A stretch of DNA of 28,266 nt from JBDSSS01 sp963764195 (GCA_963764195.1 CAVXRG010000006.1:1-28266), one strand, 5' to 3'. Numbered from the stretch's first letter, positions 22,285-28,266 are shown. Translations and numbers: made by a program. The notes: generated by a model from the letters alone, not told the origin.

Positions 22285-23564
22285 GCCGGCGCCACCCGTC
22301 CGCCGGCTCCAGTGACCCGATCGCGCGGGCGGCCCGCTCGATCGCGCTGCGCGTCGGCGCCACCACGGCCGTCGTGGTGCTCGTCGCCATCGTCGCCGCC
22401 GGACTCATCTTCGACCGCCAGCAGCTGTCCGAGATCTCCTCACGCGTCGAGACGGCTGCCGCATCGGCCGACGACGTCGGTGACTCCCCGCCGGGCATCT
22501 GGCTCGTCGAGGTCACCGCGACGGGGACACGCTCGACCCCCGGCGCGCCGGCGCCGGTCGTCGCCGAGGCCGAGAAGGTGGCGACGCAGGCGGCTGCCCG
22601 CGCCGCCGGCACGCAGCAGAGGACGACCATCGCGGCGCAGGGCCGTTCGTGGCCGGCAGCCCTCGTCGTGCGGGGGGACCGTGCCTACGTCGCGGTGTAC
22701 GACGTGCGCCTGCACCGGGACGAGGAGGGCCGGCTCATCGCGGCGACGGCGGTCGCCGGCGCTCTCGGCGTCCTGCTCGCCGCGGTGACCGGGCTCTTCG
22801 CGGGGCGGCGGGCGGTGCGACCGCTCGCGGAAGCCCTCGCCCTGCAACGGCAGTTCGTCGCCGACGCCAGCCACGAGCTGCGCACTCCGCTCGCCGTGAT
22901 CAGCACCCGGGCCCAGATGGTGCGTCGCCACCTCGGCCCCGACGCCGACCCCACCTCCCGGGCCGAGGTCGACCAGCTCGTCAGCGACACCCGGGCCATG
23001 GCCGACGTCGTCTCCGACCTGCTGCTCTCCGCCCAGCTCGAGGGGGCCACCGCGGCGACCGAGTCGGTCGACCTCGCCGGGGTCGCCGACGACGTCGTGA
23101 CCTCGCTCCGACCGTATGCCGCCGACGCCGGGGTCACCCTCGTGCCGCCGTCGGTGACGGACGGCCTCGTCGTCGTCGGGGTCGCCACCGGCCTGCGCCG
23201 CGCGGTGCTCGCGCTCGTCGACAACGCCATCGCGCACTCGCCCTCCGGCGCGTCCGTCGAGGTCGTCGTGTCCCGGACCGGCCTCTCGGGGGCTGGCGCG
23301 GGAGCGAGCCTTGATCTCGGGGTGCCGGAGCCGGCTCCGGTGGAGGTGCGGGTCGAGGTCGTCGACCACGGGTCGGGGGTGGACCCCGCCGACGTCGAAC
23401 GGCTGAGCCGCCGCTTCGCCCGGGCGCGCGACGACGGGGCGGCCCGCCGGGTGGGGCTCGGCCTCGCGCTCGTGACCCAGGTGGTCCAGGCGCACGGTGG
23501 GCGCCTCGAGGTCACCGAGACCGCGGGCGGGGGCGCCACCTTCGCCGTCGTCGTGCCCGGTTGA
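22281..23564 (+). CDS. Membrane sensor histidine kinase
   Basis: A 427-aa kinase. Two membrane helices (24-44 and 153-175) enclose an extracytoplasmic sensor region of about 108 residues without a recognised fold. A short HAMP-like linker leads to the dimerisation domain with DASH198-ELRTPL. The ATPase domain has N315 (VDNAIAHSPSG), DHGSG (362-366) and GLGLALV (392-398). An insertion of about 24 residues rich in Gly, Ala and Pro (333-356) separates the N box from the DHGSG motif. The signal is unknown. Its link to a trans-membrane electron path makes a redox, metal or quinone-type signal plausible. It converges on the serine hydrolase with 18 bp between stops. Confidence 0.94.
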   Translation: MSRRHPSAGSSDPIARAARSIALRVGATTAVVVLVAIVAAGLIFDRQQLSEISSRVETAAASADDVGDSPPGIWLVEVTATGTRSTPGAPAPVVAEAEKVATQAAARAAGTQQRTTIAAQGRSWPAALVVRGDRAYVAVYDVRLHRDEEGRLIAATAVAGALGVLLAAVTGLFAGRRAVRPLAEALALQRQFVADASHELRTPLAVISTRAQMVRRHLGPDADPTSRAEVDQLVSDTRAMADVVSDLLLSAQLEGATAATESVDLAGVADDVVTSLRPYAADAGVTLVPPSVTDGLVVVGVATGLRRAVLALVDNAIAHSPSGASVEVVVSRTGLSGAGAGASLDLGVPEPAPVEVRVEVVDHGSGVDPADVERLSRRFARARDDGAARRVGLGLALVTQVVQAHGGRLEVTETAGGGATFAVVVPG

Positions 23565-23582
23565 ACACCGGGGCGGCACGAC

Positions 23583-24539
23583 TCACAACGCGTCGAGGAC
23601 CTGCTCGCCCACCAGGCGCAGACCCCGCAGCACCGACCAGGCGACGAGGTCGTCACCCCGGTGCGGGCCCGACGCCGCCGAGGTGGGCGCGGCGACGACG
23701 TCGGCCGGTGACGGCGTGGCGGTCCGGCGTCGCGCGGCCGGTGCCCAGTTGGCGACGGCGGCCCACGCGATGGACGTCGTGCCGCGGGAGACCACCCCGA
23801 CGTCGGCGCGCACCCCGGCGTCGGTGCCGGTCTTGTTCCACAGCCGCAAGGCCCCGCCGAGGCTCTCGTGGTGGGCGATCGGGTCGAGGCCCGCATGCTC
23901 GACGAACGCCGAGCCGACCATCGACTGGTCGACGTTGGCGGAGAGCCACTGCCGGACGAACGCATCGGCGGCCGGGGAGACCGCCTCCCCCCGCTCGATC
24001 CTCCCGACGAGCGTGCAGAGCTCGGTGGCGCTACCGGTGGACAGGGTGGCGGCGTGGGCGGAGGTGCGCTCGTCGCGGACCCGGTCGTGCAGGGCGGTCG
24101 CCCGCAGCCCGAGGCGGGTGGCGAGCACGGCGACGGAGTCGAGGCCCATCCGGCGGAGCAGGACGTTGGTGGCGAGGTTGTCCGAGACGGCGCCGACGAG
24201 GGCAGCGACGTCGACGAGGGGCAGGGTCTCGACCGAGAGGGTGTGCCAGAGTCCGGAGTCGCGCACCCACTCCTCGATCGAGCGGGTGAGCGGCTCGTCG
24301 AGCGCGGCCTCCTCGGTCGTGAGGGCCCGGGCGGTCTCGAGCAGCAGCAGGATCTTGCCCACCGACGCGGTGCGCATCACGGCGCCCGCCTCGACCTCCG
24401 CGAGGATCCGTGGGGTCCCCGGGGACGAGGCGGAGCCGCCGGCGGCGTCATCGGGCGGCGGGCCCAGCGGCATACCCGTGAGGTCGTGGACGGCCACCGA
24501 CCACGTGACCCCACCGGCGTCGGGGAGGGAGAGCTCCAT
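23583..24539 (-). CDS. Serine hydrolase, class A beta-lactamase-like, no signal peptide
   Basis: A 318-aa protein with the three active-site motifs of penicillin-interacting serine hydrolases: S59-VGK62, S119-DN and K236-TG. The length and spacing fit class A beta-lactamases. I cannot find the family's omega-loop ExxLN, nor any signal peptide or lipobox from this start. The translated region upstream belongs to the alpha/beta hydrolase, so an unseen signal is unlikely. It may be a cytoplasmic peptidase or esterase, or be exported in an unusual way. Resistance to beta-lactams should not be assumed. The ATG overlaps the TGA of the upstream gene by one base (TGATG), so the two are coupled. Confidence 0.86.
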   Translation of the reverse strand: MELSLPDAGGVTWSVAVHDLTGMPLGPPPDDAAGGSASSPGTPRILAEVEAGAVMRTASVGKILLLLETARALTTEEAALDEPLTRSIEEWVRDSGLWHTLSVETLPLVDVAALVGAVSDNLATNVLLRRMGLDSVAVLATRLGLRATALHDRVRDERTSAHAATLSTGSATELCTLVGRIERGEAVSPAADAFVRQWLSANVDQSMVGSAFVEHAGLDPIAHHESLGGALRLWNKTGTDAGVRADVGVVSRGTTSIAWAAVANWAPAARRRTATPSPADVVAAPTSAASGPHRGDDLVAWSVLRGLRLVGEQVLDAL

Positions 24540-25450
24540 CAGGCCAGCGAGTCGAGCCAGCGCACCAGCTCGCCGGAGACCCGGTCGGGGGCCTCCTCGG
24601 TGAGGAAGTGGCCGGCGCCCGGAACGGTGACGCTGCGGTAGTCGCCCGGCACGTACGCGGCCGAGCCGAGGGTGGCACGCGGGAGGACGCAGCGGTCGTC
24701 CGCCCCCTGCAGCTGGAGGACCGGCACCCGCACGGCGTGCCGGACGCGGCGCATGAACATCGGCCCGTCGGGGCGGAAGGACGACCGGCCGAGCCAGCGG
24801 AAGTGCTCGGCGGCCGAGTGGGCGACGAAAGGGATCATCATCGCGTCTCCGTAGCAGGCGATGTCCTGCGCGGTCGGGAAGTCGCTGTCCGGCGCGGACC
24901 ACCCGGTGAGCAGGTCGGCGACGTAGTCGTGCGACCGGGCCATCGCCCGCTCCGGGACAAACGGCTTCTGCAGGCCGGCCAGCCAGCCGGACGCCTCGCG
25001 CTGGCGGCGGTGGGCCACCATCGCGTGCCGCATGATCCGCGGGTGCGGCATCGAGAGCGAGGCGACGGCGCGGGTCACGTCGGGGCGGAGCGTCGGCATG
25101 GACCACGAGATCCAACCGCCGAGGCCCTGGCCGACGACGACGGCGTGCTGCTCGCCGAGGGCCCGGATGACGCTGGCCGTGTCGAGGGTCGACATGTAGG
25201 TGTCGTAGCCGCGGGGCGGCTTGTCGGATCCGCCGTAGCCGCGCAGGTCCATCGCGGCGACCCGGTAGCCGGCGGTCGCGAGCGCGACCATCTGGTGGCG
25301 CCACGTGTGCCAGAACTGGGGGAAACCGTGGAGGAGCACGACGAGCGGACCGTCACCGAGCTCGGCGACGTGGAAGCGGGCGCCGTTGGCGGAGACGTAG
25401 CGATGGTGCCAGGGCCCGGCGATGTTGACGAAGGACGAGTCGACCGGCAC
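24539..25450 (-). CDS. Alpha/beta hydrolase, EphE (epoxide hydrolase)-like, nucleophile replaced
   Basis: A 303-aa alpha/beta hydrolase at the position of M. tuberculosis ephE (Rv3670). It keeps the epoxide hydrolase marks HGFP (41-44) and DLRGYGGSDKP (68-78), an acidic residue at D251/D252, and the C-terminal His (GAGH281F). The nucleophile elbow is G-Q-G109-L-G-G, where epoxide hydrolases have GHDWGG. The nucleophilic Asp is therefore Gly and the preceding His is Gln. The codons read GGC CAG GGC CTC GGC GGT, so this is not a reading error of mine. A standard ester-intermediate mechanism is not possible, and a binding or structural role should be considered. The start is GTG at 25450, 22 bp after the holin-like gene. 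Confidence 0.9.
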   Translation of the reverse strand: MPVDSSFVNIAGPWHHRYVSANGARFHVAELGDGPLVVLLHGFPQFWHTWRHQMVALATAGYRVAAMDLRGYGGSDKPPRGYDTYMSTLDTASVIRALGEQHAVVVGQGLGGWISWSMPTLRPDVTRAVASLSMPHPRIMRHAMVAHRRQREASGWLAGLQKPFVPERAMARSHDYVADLLTGWSAPDSDFPTAQDIACYGDAMMIPFVAHSAAEHFRWLGRSSFRPDGPMFMRRVRHAVRVPVLQLQGADDRCVLPRATLGSAAYVPGDYRSVTVPGAGHFLTEEAPDRVSGELVRWLDSLA

Positions 25451-25472
25451 GAGCGTGGGTGGCCGGACGAGG

Positions 25473-26018
25473 TCAGGAGCCGGGCGAGGAGTCGCGGGCG
25501 GGTTCAGTCGCGACGGGCGTCGCCGCGGACGAGGCGGGGGCCTGCGTCGTGATCGCCGTGGTGGCGGCGCTCTTGGTGCGGTCCCAGTCGGGCCGCGGGC
25601 CCGGAGGCATCGTCCCCGGGTTGGCCGCGGCCGCCTTGATGCCGGCGACGGTCTGCTGCGCGTTGGCGATCGCCTTCTCGGGGGTGGGCTCGACCGTCTT
25701 CATCCGCTTGACGCCGAGCAGGCCGAGCACGGCGGCAATGGCGAGCATCAGCAGCGTGACGATGAGGAAGCTGAGCCACCGCGGCAGGCCGAGGGCCTGG
25801 ATGCCCTCGGCGATCGTCGTGAACAGGAAGTAGACGGAGTAGAAGGCGACGACGGCGGCGGCGGCGAGCAGGCCACCACCGACCCCGGCCTTCTTGACCT
25901 GGGAGGAGACCTCGGCCTTGGCCAGGGCGATCTCGCCTCGGACCAGGGTGGAGAGGTCCTGGGAGAGGGCGGCGACCAGTTGGCCGAGGGTCCGCTCCTG
26001 CCGGGGGTCCGTGCTCAT
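25473..26018 (-). CDS. Phage-holin-family (DUF1469) membrane protein
   Basis: A 181-aa protein with two membrane helices (about residues 48-70 and 82-104). They follow an amphipathic N-terminal segment (LGQLVAALSQDLSTLVRGEIALAKAE) typical of the actinobacterial 'phage holin family' (DUF1469). The C-terminal 75 residues are low-complexity, rich in Ala, Pro and Thr. Despite the family name, there is no phage context. It stands where Rv3669 stands in M. tuberculosis, upstream of the EphE-like gene. The ATG at 26018 follows a GAGGAAG Shine-Dalgarno sequence. TAGGGT on the minus strand (26070-26075) could be its -10 element. The function is unknown; a membrane scaffold or stress role is speculation. 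Confidence 0.88.
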   Translation of the reverse strand: MSTDPRQERTLGQLVAALSQDLSTLVRGEIALAKAEVSSQVKKAGVGGGLLAAAAVVAFYSVYFLFTTIAEGIQALGLPRWLSFLIVTLLMLAIAAVLGLLGVKRMKTVEPTPEKAIANAQQTVAGIKAAAANPGTMPPGPRPDWDRTKSAATTAITTQAPASSAATPVATEPARDSSPGS

Positions 26019-26091
26019 CGGGTCACTTCCTCACAAGCGTGCTGCGCCGCTGGGGCGCCTGACGGTGTCACCCTACTGTGCCTACCCGCCG

Positions 26092-27444
26092 TCACCGATC
26101 CTCGTACATGTCGGGGATGCCGTTGTCGTCGAGGTCGGCGGTCTCGCGGATCTCGATGAGCCGGTAGTGCCGGTTACGGCGGCGCAGCACGATCGCCGCG
26201 AGGAACGCAGCGATGACGCTCCCGAGCAGGACAGCGAGCTTGACGTGCTCGTCGCGCTCCGAGCCGGTGCCGAAGGCGAGCTCGCCGACGAGCAGGCTCA
26301 CCGTGAAGCCGACGCCGGAGAGCAGGGCGATGCCCCAGACGTCGATCCAGGCCAGCTCGTCGTCGAGCTCGGCCCTCGTGAACCGGGCCACGGCCCACGT
26401 GCCGCCGAAGACGCCGAGAGCCTTGCCGACGACGAGGCCGACCACGACGCCGAGGGCTGCGGGGTCGGTGATGGCGGCGGTGAACCCACCCCCGACGACG
26501 GTGACGCCGGCGGCGAAGAAGGCGAAGACCGGCACGGCGAAACCGGCGGAGAAGGGGCGGATCTTGTGCTCGATCGTCTCGGCCAGGCTGTGTCTCTCCG
26601 GGTCGTCCTCGGCCTCGCGGTGCACCGGGACGAGCAGGCCGAGGAGCACACCGGCCACCGTCGCGTGAATGCCCGCGGCGTGGACCAGCCCCCATGCGAG
26701 CAGCGCCGGGATCGCGAGGAGGAAGGGGTTGAGGATCCTGCGCTTGAGCATGAAGCGCCAGGCGAGGAGCGGGACGACGGCTCCGGCGAGGGCGAGGAAG
26801 TTGACGCTGTCGGTGTAGAAGACGGCGATGATCGTGATCGCGATGAGGTCGTCGACGACGGCCAGCGTGAGCAGGAAGGACCGCAGCGCCGACGGCAGGT
26901 GCGTGCCGATGACCGCCAGCACGGCGAGGGCGAAGGCGATGTCGGTGGCGGTGGGGATCGCCCAGCCCTGGAGTATGTCGCTCAGCTCGTCGCCGCTCGC
27001 CCCCTGGCTCGCGATGACGGCGGTCACCGCGAAGAGCACGGCGGGCAGCACCACCCCGGCCACGGCCGCGGCGATGGGCAGTGCGGCCTTGCGCCGGTCG
27101 GCGAGCTCCCCGGCGACGAACTCGCGCTTGAGCTCGATGCCCGCGACGAGGAAGAAGACGGCGAGCAGGCCGTCGGCCGCCCAGGTGCCGAGGCTGAGGT
27201 CGAGGTGCAGGCTCTCGAAGCCGACGACGGTGTCGCGCAGGGCGGCATACCCGTCGCGCCACGGGCTGTTGGCCCAGATCAGCGCGGCGACGGCTGCGCC
27301 GAGCAGCACGGCCCCGCCGACCGTCTCGGCGCGGAAGAGGTCGGCGACGTAGCTCGCCTCGTGGCGGGTGATCTTGCCGAAGAGGCGCCGCTTGCCGCTC
27401 GGAGGGGTGGCGCCGTGGTCGGTGGTGTCGGTCTCGCTGGCCAT
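26092..27444 (-). CDS. nhaA: Na+/H+ antiporter NhaA with C-terminal EF-hand-like loop
   Basis: A 450-aa antiporter that exports Na+ (or Li+) in exchange for protons. The conserved ion-site residues are D168 (TATD) and the pair D198-D199 (VVDDL), with the same 30-residue spacing as D133 and D163-D164 of E. coli NhaA. Helices run from about residue 40 to 415. Beyond the last helix, a tail of about 30 residues ends in D437-LDDNGIPDMYE448, a complete 12-residue EF-hand or thrombospondin-3-like calcium loop (D, D, N, G, D and E at positions 1, 3, 5, 6, 9 and 12). The ATG at 27444 follows a tandemly duplicated AAGGA Shine-Dalgarno sequence. Confidence 0.96.
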   Translation of the reverse strand: MASETDTTDHGATPPSGKRRLFGKITRHEASYVADLFRAETVGGAVLLGAAVAALIWANSPWRDGYAALRDTVVGFESLHLDLSLGTWAADGLLAVFFLVAGIELKREFVAGELADRRKAALPIAAAVAGVVLPAVLFAVTAVIASQGASGDELSDILQGWAIPTATDIAFALAVLAVIGTHLPSALRSFLLTLAVVDDLIAITIIAVFYTDSVNFLALAGAVVPLLAWRFMLKRRILNPFLLAIPALLAWGLVHAAGIHATVAGVLLGLLVPVHREAEDDPERHSLAETIEHKIRPFSAGFAVPVFAFFAAGVTVVGGGFTAAITDPAALGVVVGLVVGKALGVFGGTWAVARFTRAELDDELAWIDVWGIALLSGVGFTVSLLVGELAFGTGSERDEHVKLAVLLGSVIAAFLAAIVLRRRNRHYRLIEIRETADLDDNGIPDMYEDR

Positions 27445-27448
27445 GGTG

Positions 27449-27464
27449 TCCTTCAGTCCTTCAG
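27449..27464 (-). promoter_or_regulatory. Duplicated Shine-Dalgarno sequence of nhaA
   Basis: CTGAAGGA is repeated in tandem on the minus strand (27457-27464 and 27449-27456). The proximal AAGGA is 4 nt from the ATG and the distal one 12 nt. Neither is at the ideal 6-8 nt. Confidence 0.6.
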
Positions 27465-27470
27465 GGCATA

Positions 27471-27486
27471 GGTGTCATGGGACACC
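27471..27486. promoter_or_regulatory. Palindrome GGTGTC-N4-GACACC in the nhaA leader
   Basis: A perfect 6-bp inverted repeat (27471-27476 and 27481-27486) directly upstream of the duplicated Shine-Dalgarno sequence of nhaA. It could be an operator or a leader hairpin. Confidence 0.45.
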
Positions 27487-27589
27487 GACCAGACTTCCCG
27501 GCACGCCAGGCTCGCCACCGACGGTGCTGTGAGCCGAAACCAGTCTAGCGAGGTGGGAACGGGCCGGTTCCACCCTCCCGCGGACGCCT

Positions 27590-27700
27590 CGGTCATGCTC
27601 AAACCCGCGAAAAGTACGAGTTTGGTAAAGAAAATTCCTCTGATTGGTCTAGAAAACCCCGCAAATGGGCCAAACTTCAACTATGTTTGGCAACGAACGG
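27590..27700. other. AT-rich island between nhaA and the DUF2510-like gene
   Basis: Roughly half A+T, in clear contrast to the rest of the window, with runs such as AAAAG, AAAGAAAA and AGAAAA. It contains the inverted repeat CCAAAC-N9-GTTTGG (27670-27690) and TATGTT (27682-27687), a possible -10 element. Its place in a divergent intergenic region suggests promoters. AT-rich patches are also where Lsr2-type silencers bind in actinobacteria. Between 27487 and 27589 I see only TAGACT on the minus strand (27542-27547), a possible -10 element for nhaA. Confidence 0.6.
27670..27690. promoter_or_regulatory. Inverted repeat CCAAAC-N9-GTTTGG
   Basis: A perfect 6-bp inverted repeat with a 9-bp spacer inside the AT-rich island, 53 bp before the DUF2510-like start. 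It is an operator-like arrangement; the regulator is unknown. Confidence 0.4.
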
Positions 27701-27743
27701 GGAAGACGTCCCCGGCGAACACGACCTGTGGGGGGTTTTGAAC

Positions 27744-28001
27744 ATGGAGACACGGACGCGGCCCGGCTGGTACTACGTGGGCGAGGGGCAGCTGGAGTTC
27801 CACGACGAGGACGGCTGGACGGGTGACACCCTCCTCGCGGAGGACATCCGCGGCCACGACTGGCCGCCGCCGGCCCCCTCCGCGGCCCAGCCGGTCGTCG
27901 CACCGGTCGCCGAGACCCGGGCACCGAAGGCGTCACGCCTCTCGCTGACGCGGCTGCTGCGCCGCTCGGCCCCGCGACCCGAGGGTCGCCACTCCCGCTG
28001 A
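27744..28001 (+). CDS. Small DUF2510-like protein
   Basis: An 85-aa protein. The N-terminal PGWYYVGEGQLEFHDEDGWTG (residues 7-27) matches the DUF2510 pattern (PGWY, a small loop, an aromatic or acidic turn, then DGxxWT/S) in a degenerate form: the usual Trp-Trp core is replaced by EFHDE. A Pro/Ala-rich linker follows, and the C-terminus is Arg-rich (LSLTRLLRRSAPRPEGRHSR). In other actinobacterial proteins DUF2510 sits on the cytoplasmic side of membrane proteins, but no membrane helix is present here. The function is unknown. The ATG at 27744 follows a GGGGGG stretch. A longer in-frame reading begins at 27687 in the AT-rich region with no ribosome site. It is followed by four hairpin repeats. 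Confidence 0.72.
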   Translation: METRTRPGWYYVGEGQLEFHDEDGWTGDTLLAEDIRGHDWPPPAPSAAQPVVAPVAETRAPKASRLSLTRLLRRSAPRPEGRHSR

Positions 28002-28053
28002 GGGAGCCACTGAGCCTCGCCGAACCGGTTCCGGGGGGAATGGCGGCGAGACA

Positions 28054-28161
28054 GGCGGTGGGGACCGCCTGGGGGGAGCACAAACGGCGGTGGGGACCGC
28101 CTGGCAGTAAGGGCGGTGGGGGCCGCCTGGGGGGAGCACAACGGCGGTGGGGACCGCCTGG
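28054..28161. repeat. Four copies of the hairpin repeat GGCGGTGGGGACCGCCTGG
   Basis: Copies at 28054-28072, 28086-28104, 28112-28130 (one base changed) and 28143-28161. Each is itself an inverted repeat (GGCGGT-N4-ACCGCC). The spacers share GGGGAGCACAA in two of three cases, so the larger unit (about 57 bp, two hairpins) appears duplicated. Confidence 0.92.
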
Positions 28162-28193
28162 CAAGAAGCTGTGGTTGGGGGGCCGCAGCTCGA

Positions 28194-28221
28194 GGGAACG
28201 CCCGGGGGGTCGGGCGTTCCC
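28194..28221. terminator. Terminator-type hairpin 1 after the DUF2510-like gene
   Basis: GGGAACGCCC (28194-28203) pairs with GGGCGTTCCC (28212-28221) around an 8-nt loop. Confidence 0.7.
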
Positions 28222-28226
28222 ACCGA

Positions 28227-28257
28227 CCCCAGCGCCCGGTTTCGCCGGGCGCTGGGG
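28227..28257. terminator. Terminator-type hairpin 2
   Basis: CCCCAGCGCCCGG (28227-28239) pairs perfectly over 13 bp with CCGGGCGCTGGGG (28245-28257), with loop TTTCG. It probably ends a transcript arriving from beyond the window as well as the DUF2510-like one. Confidence 0.8.
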
Positions 28258-28266
28258 GGCCGGCCG

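Larger units (their letters stand above)
510..27250. repeat. Dispersed 8-mer GTATGCCG, 17 copies
   Basis: Plus-strand copies start at 6473, 9022, 11715, 12997, 15001, 19308, 21705 and 23114. Minus-strand copies (CGGCATAC on the plus strand) start at 510, 5070, 8052, 10051, 14226, 17142, 20937, 24468 and 27243. The next base is C in 12 copies and never A. Two copies are non-coding. The others fall in three different codon phases or orientations. The span given covers the outermost copies only. Confidence 0.9.

Noticed and set aside
25473..26018. Prophage remnant suggested by a holin-family protein
   Set aside because: The family name is historical. No phage genes are near, and the gene sits at a conserved chromosomal place.
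27472..27741. 89-codon plus-strand frame across the AT-rich region
   Set aside because: No ribosome site and no recognisable domain. It spans the divergent promoter area and overlaps regulatory-looking repeats.
28054..28161. CRISPR array
   Set aside because: Units are 19 bp with 7-13 bp spacers that partly repeat. No cas genes and no spacer-like unique sequences.

Overview
This window reads as chromosomal DNA of a very G+C-rich actinobacterium, probably Micrococcales close to the Intrasporangiaceae (Janibacter/Knoellia/Tetrasphaera type). The family placement is inferred from gene content and order, not from a marker gene. Genes are dense, start on ATG or GTG, often overlap by GTGA or ATGA, and several look leaderless. 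There is no rRNA, CRISPR array, transposase or integrase.

The backbone follows, in order and orientation, the block I know from Mycobacterium tuberculosis Rv3683 to Rv3669 (read reversed). It runs: metallophosphoesterase (229-1164), ponA2 (1778-4129), whiB4 (4362-4670), two Get3/ArsA-like ATPases (4764-6919), a 51-aa protein plus RidA (10421-11045), an MBL-fold hydrolase (11901-12704), crp (13431-14108), nth, a CoA-type NUDIX hydrolase and marP (14244-16902), then an EphE-like alpha/beta hydrolase and a holin-like membrane protein (24539-26018). The theme is cell-wall synthesis, redox sensing, envelope stress and acid resistance.

Lineage-specific genes interrupt this backbone. A GH2 beta-mannosidase is translationally coupled upstream of the Get3-like pair (6916-9489), next to an alpha/beta hydrolase (9526-10422). 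A NUDT19-like NUDIX hydrolase and a P-loop kinase flank the MBL gene. The largest insert lies between marP and the EphE-like gene (17383-24539). It holds an MFS exporter, a GNAT acetyltransferase, an electron-transfer cassette (flavocytochrome ferric-reductase-like protein plus exported FMN-binding protein), a divergent two-component system, and a serine hydrolase. A repeat-rich 480-bp segment (16903-17382) marks the left edge of that insert.

The right end carries nhaA (26092-27444), an unusually AT-rich segment with an inverted repeat, a DUF2510-like small protein (27744-28001), four short hairpin repeats and two strong terminator-type hairpins. The left end is a tRNA-Pro(CGG) cut one base short of its CCA end.

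The most unexpected pattern is not a gene. The 8-mer GTATGCCG (or its complement) occurs 17 times, fairly evenly spaced, on both strands, in several reading frames and in non-coding DNA. Other notable points are an EphE-like protein without its nucleophile, an EF-hand-like loop at the NhaA C-terminus, and the compact electron-transfer plus two-component cassette with a palindrome in its 60-bp divergent promoter.
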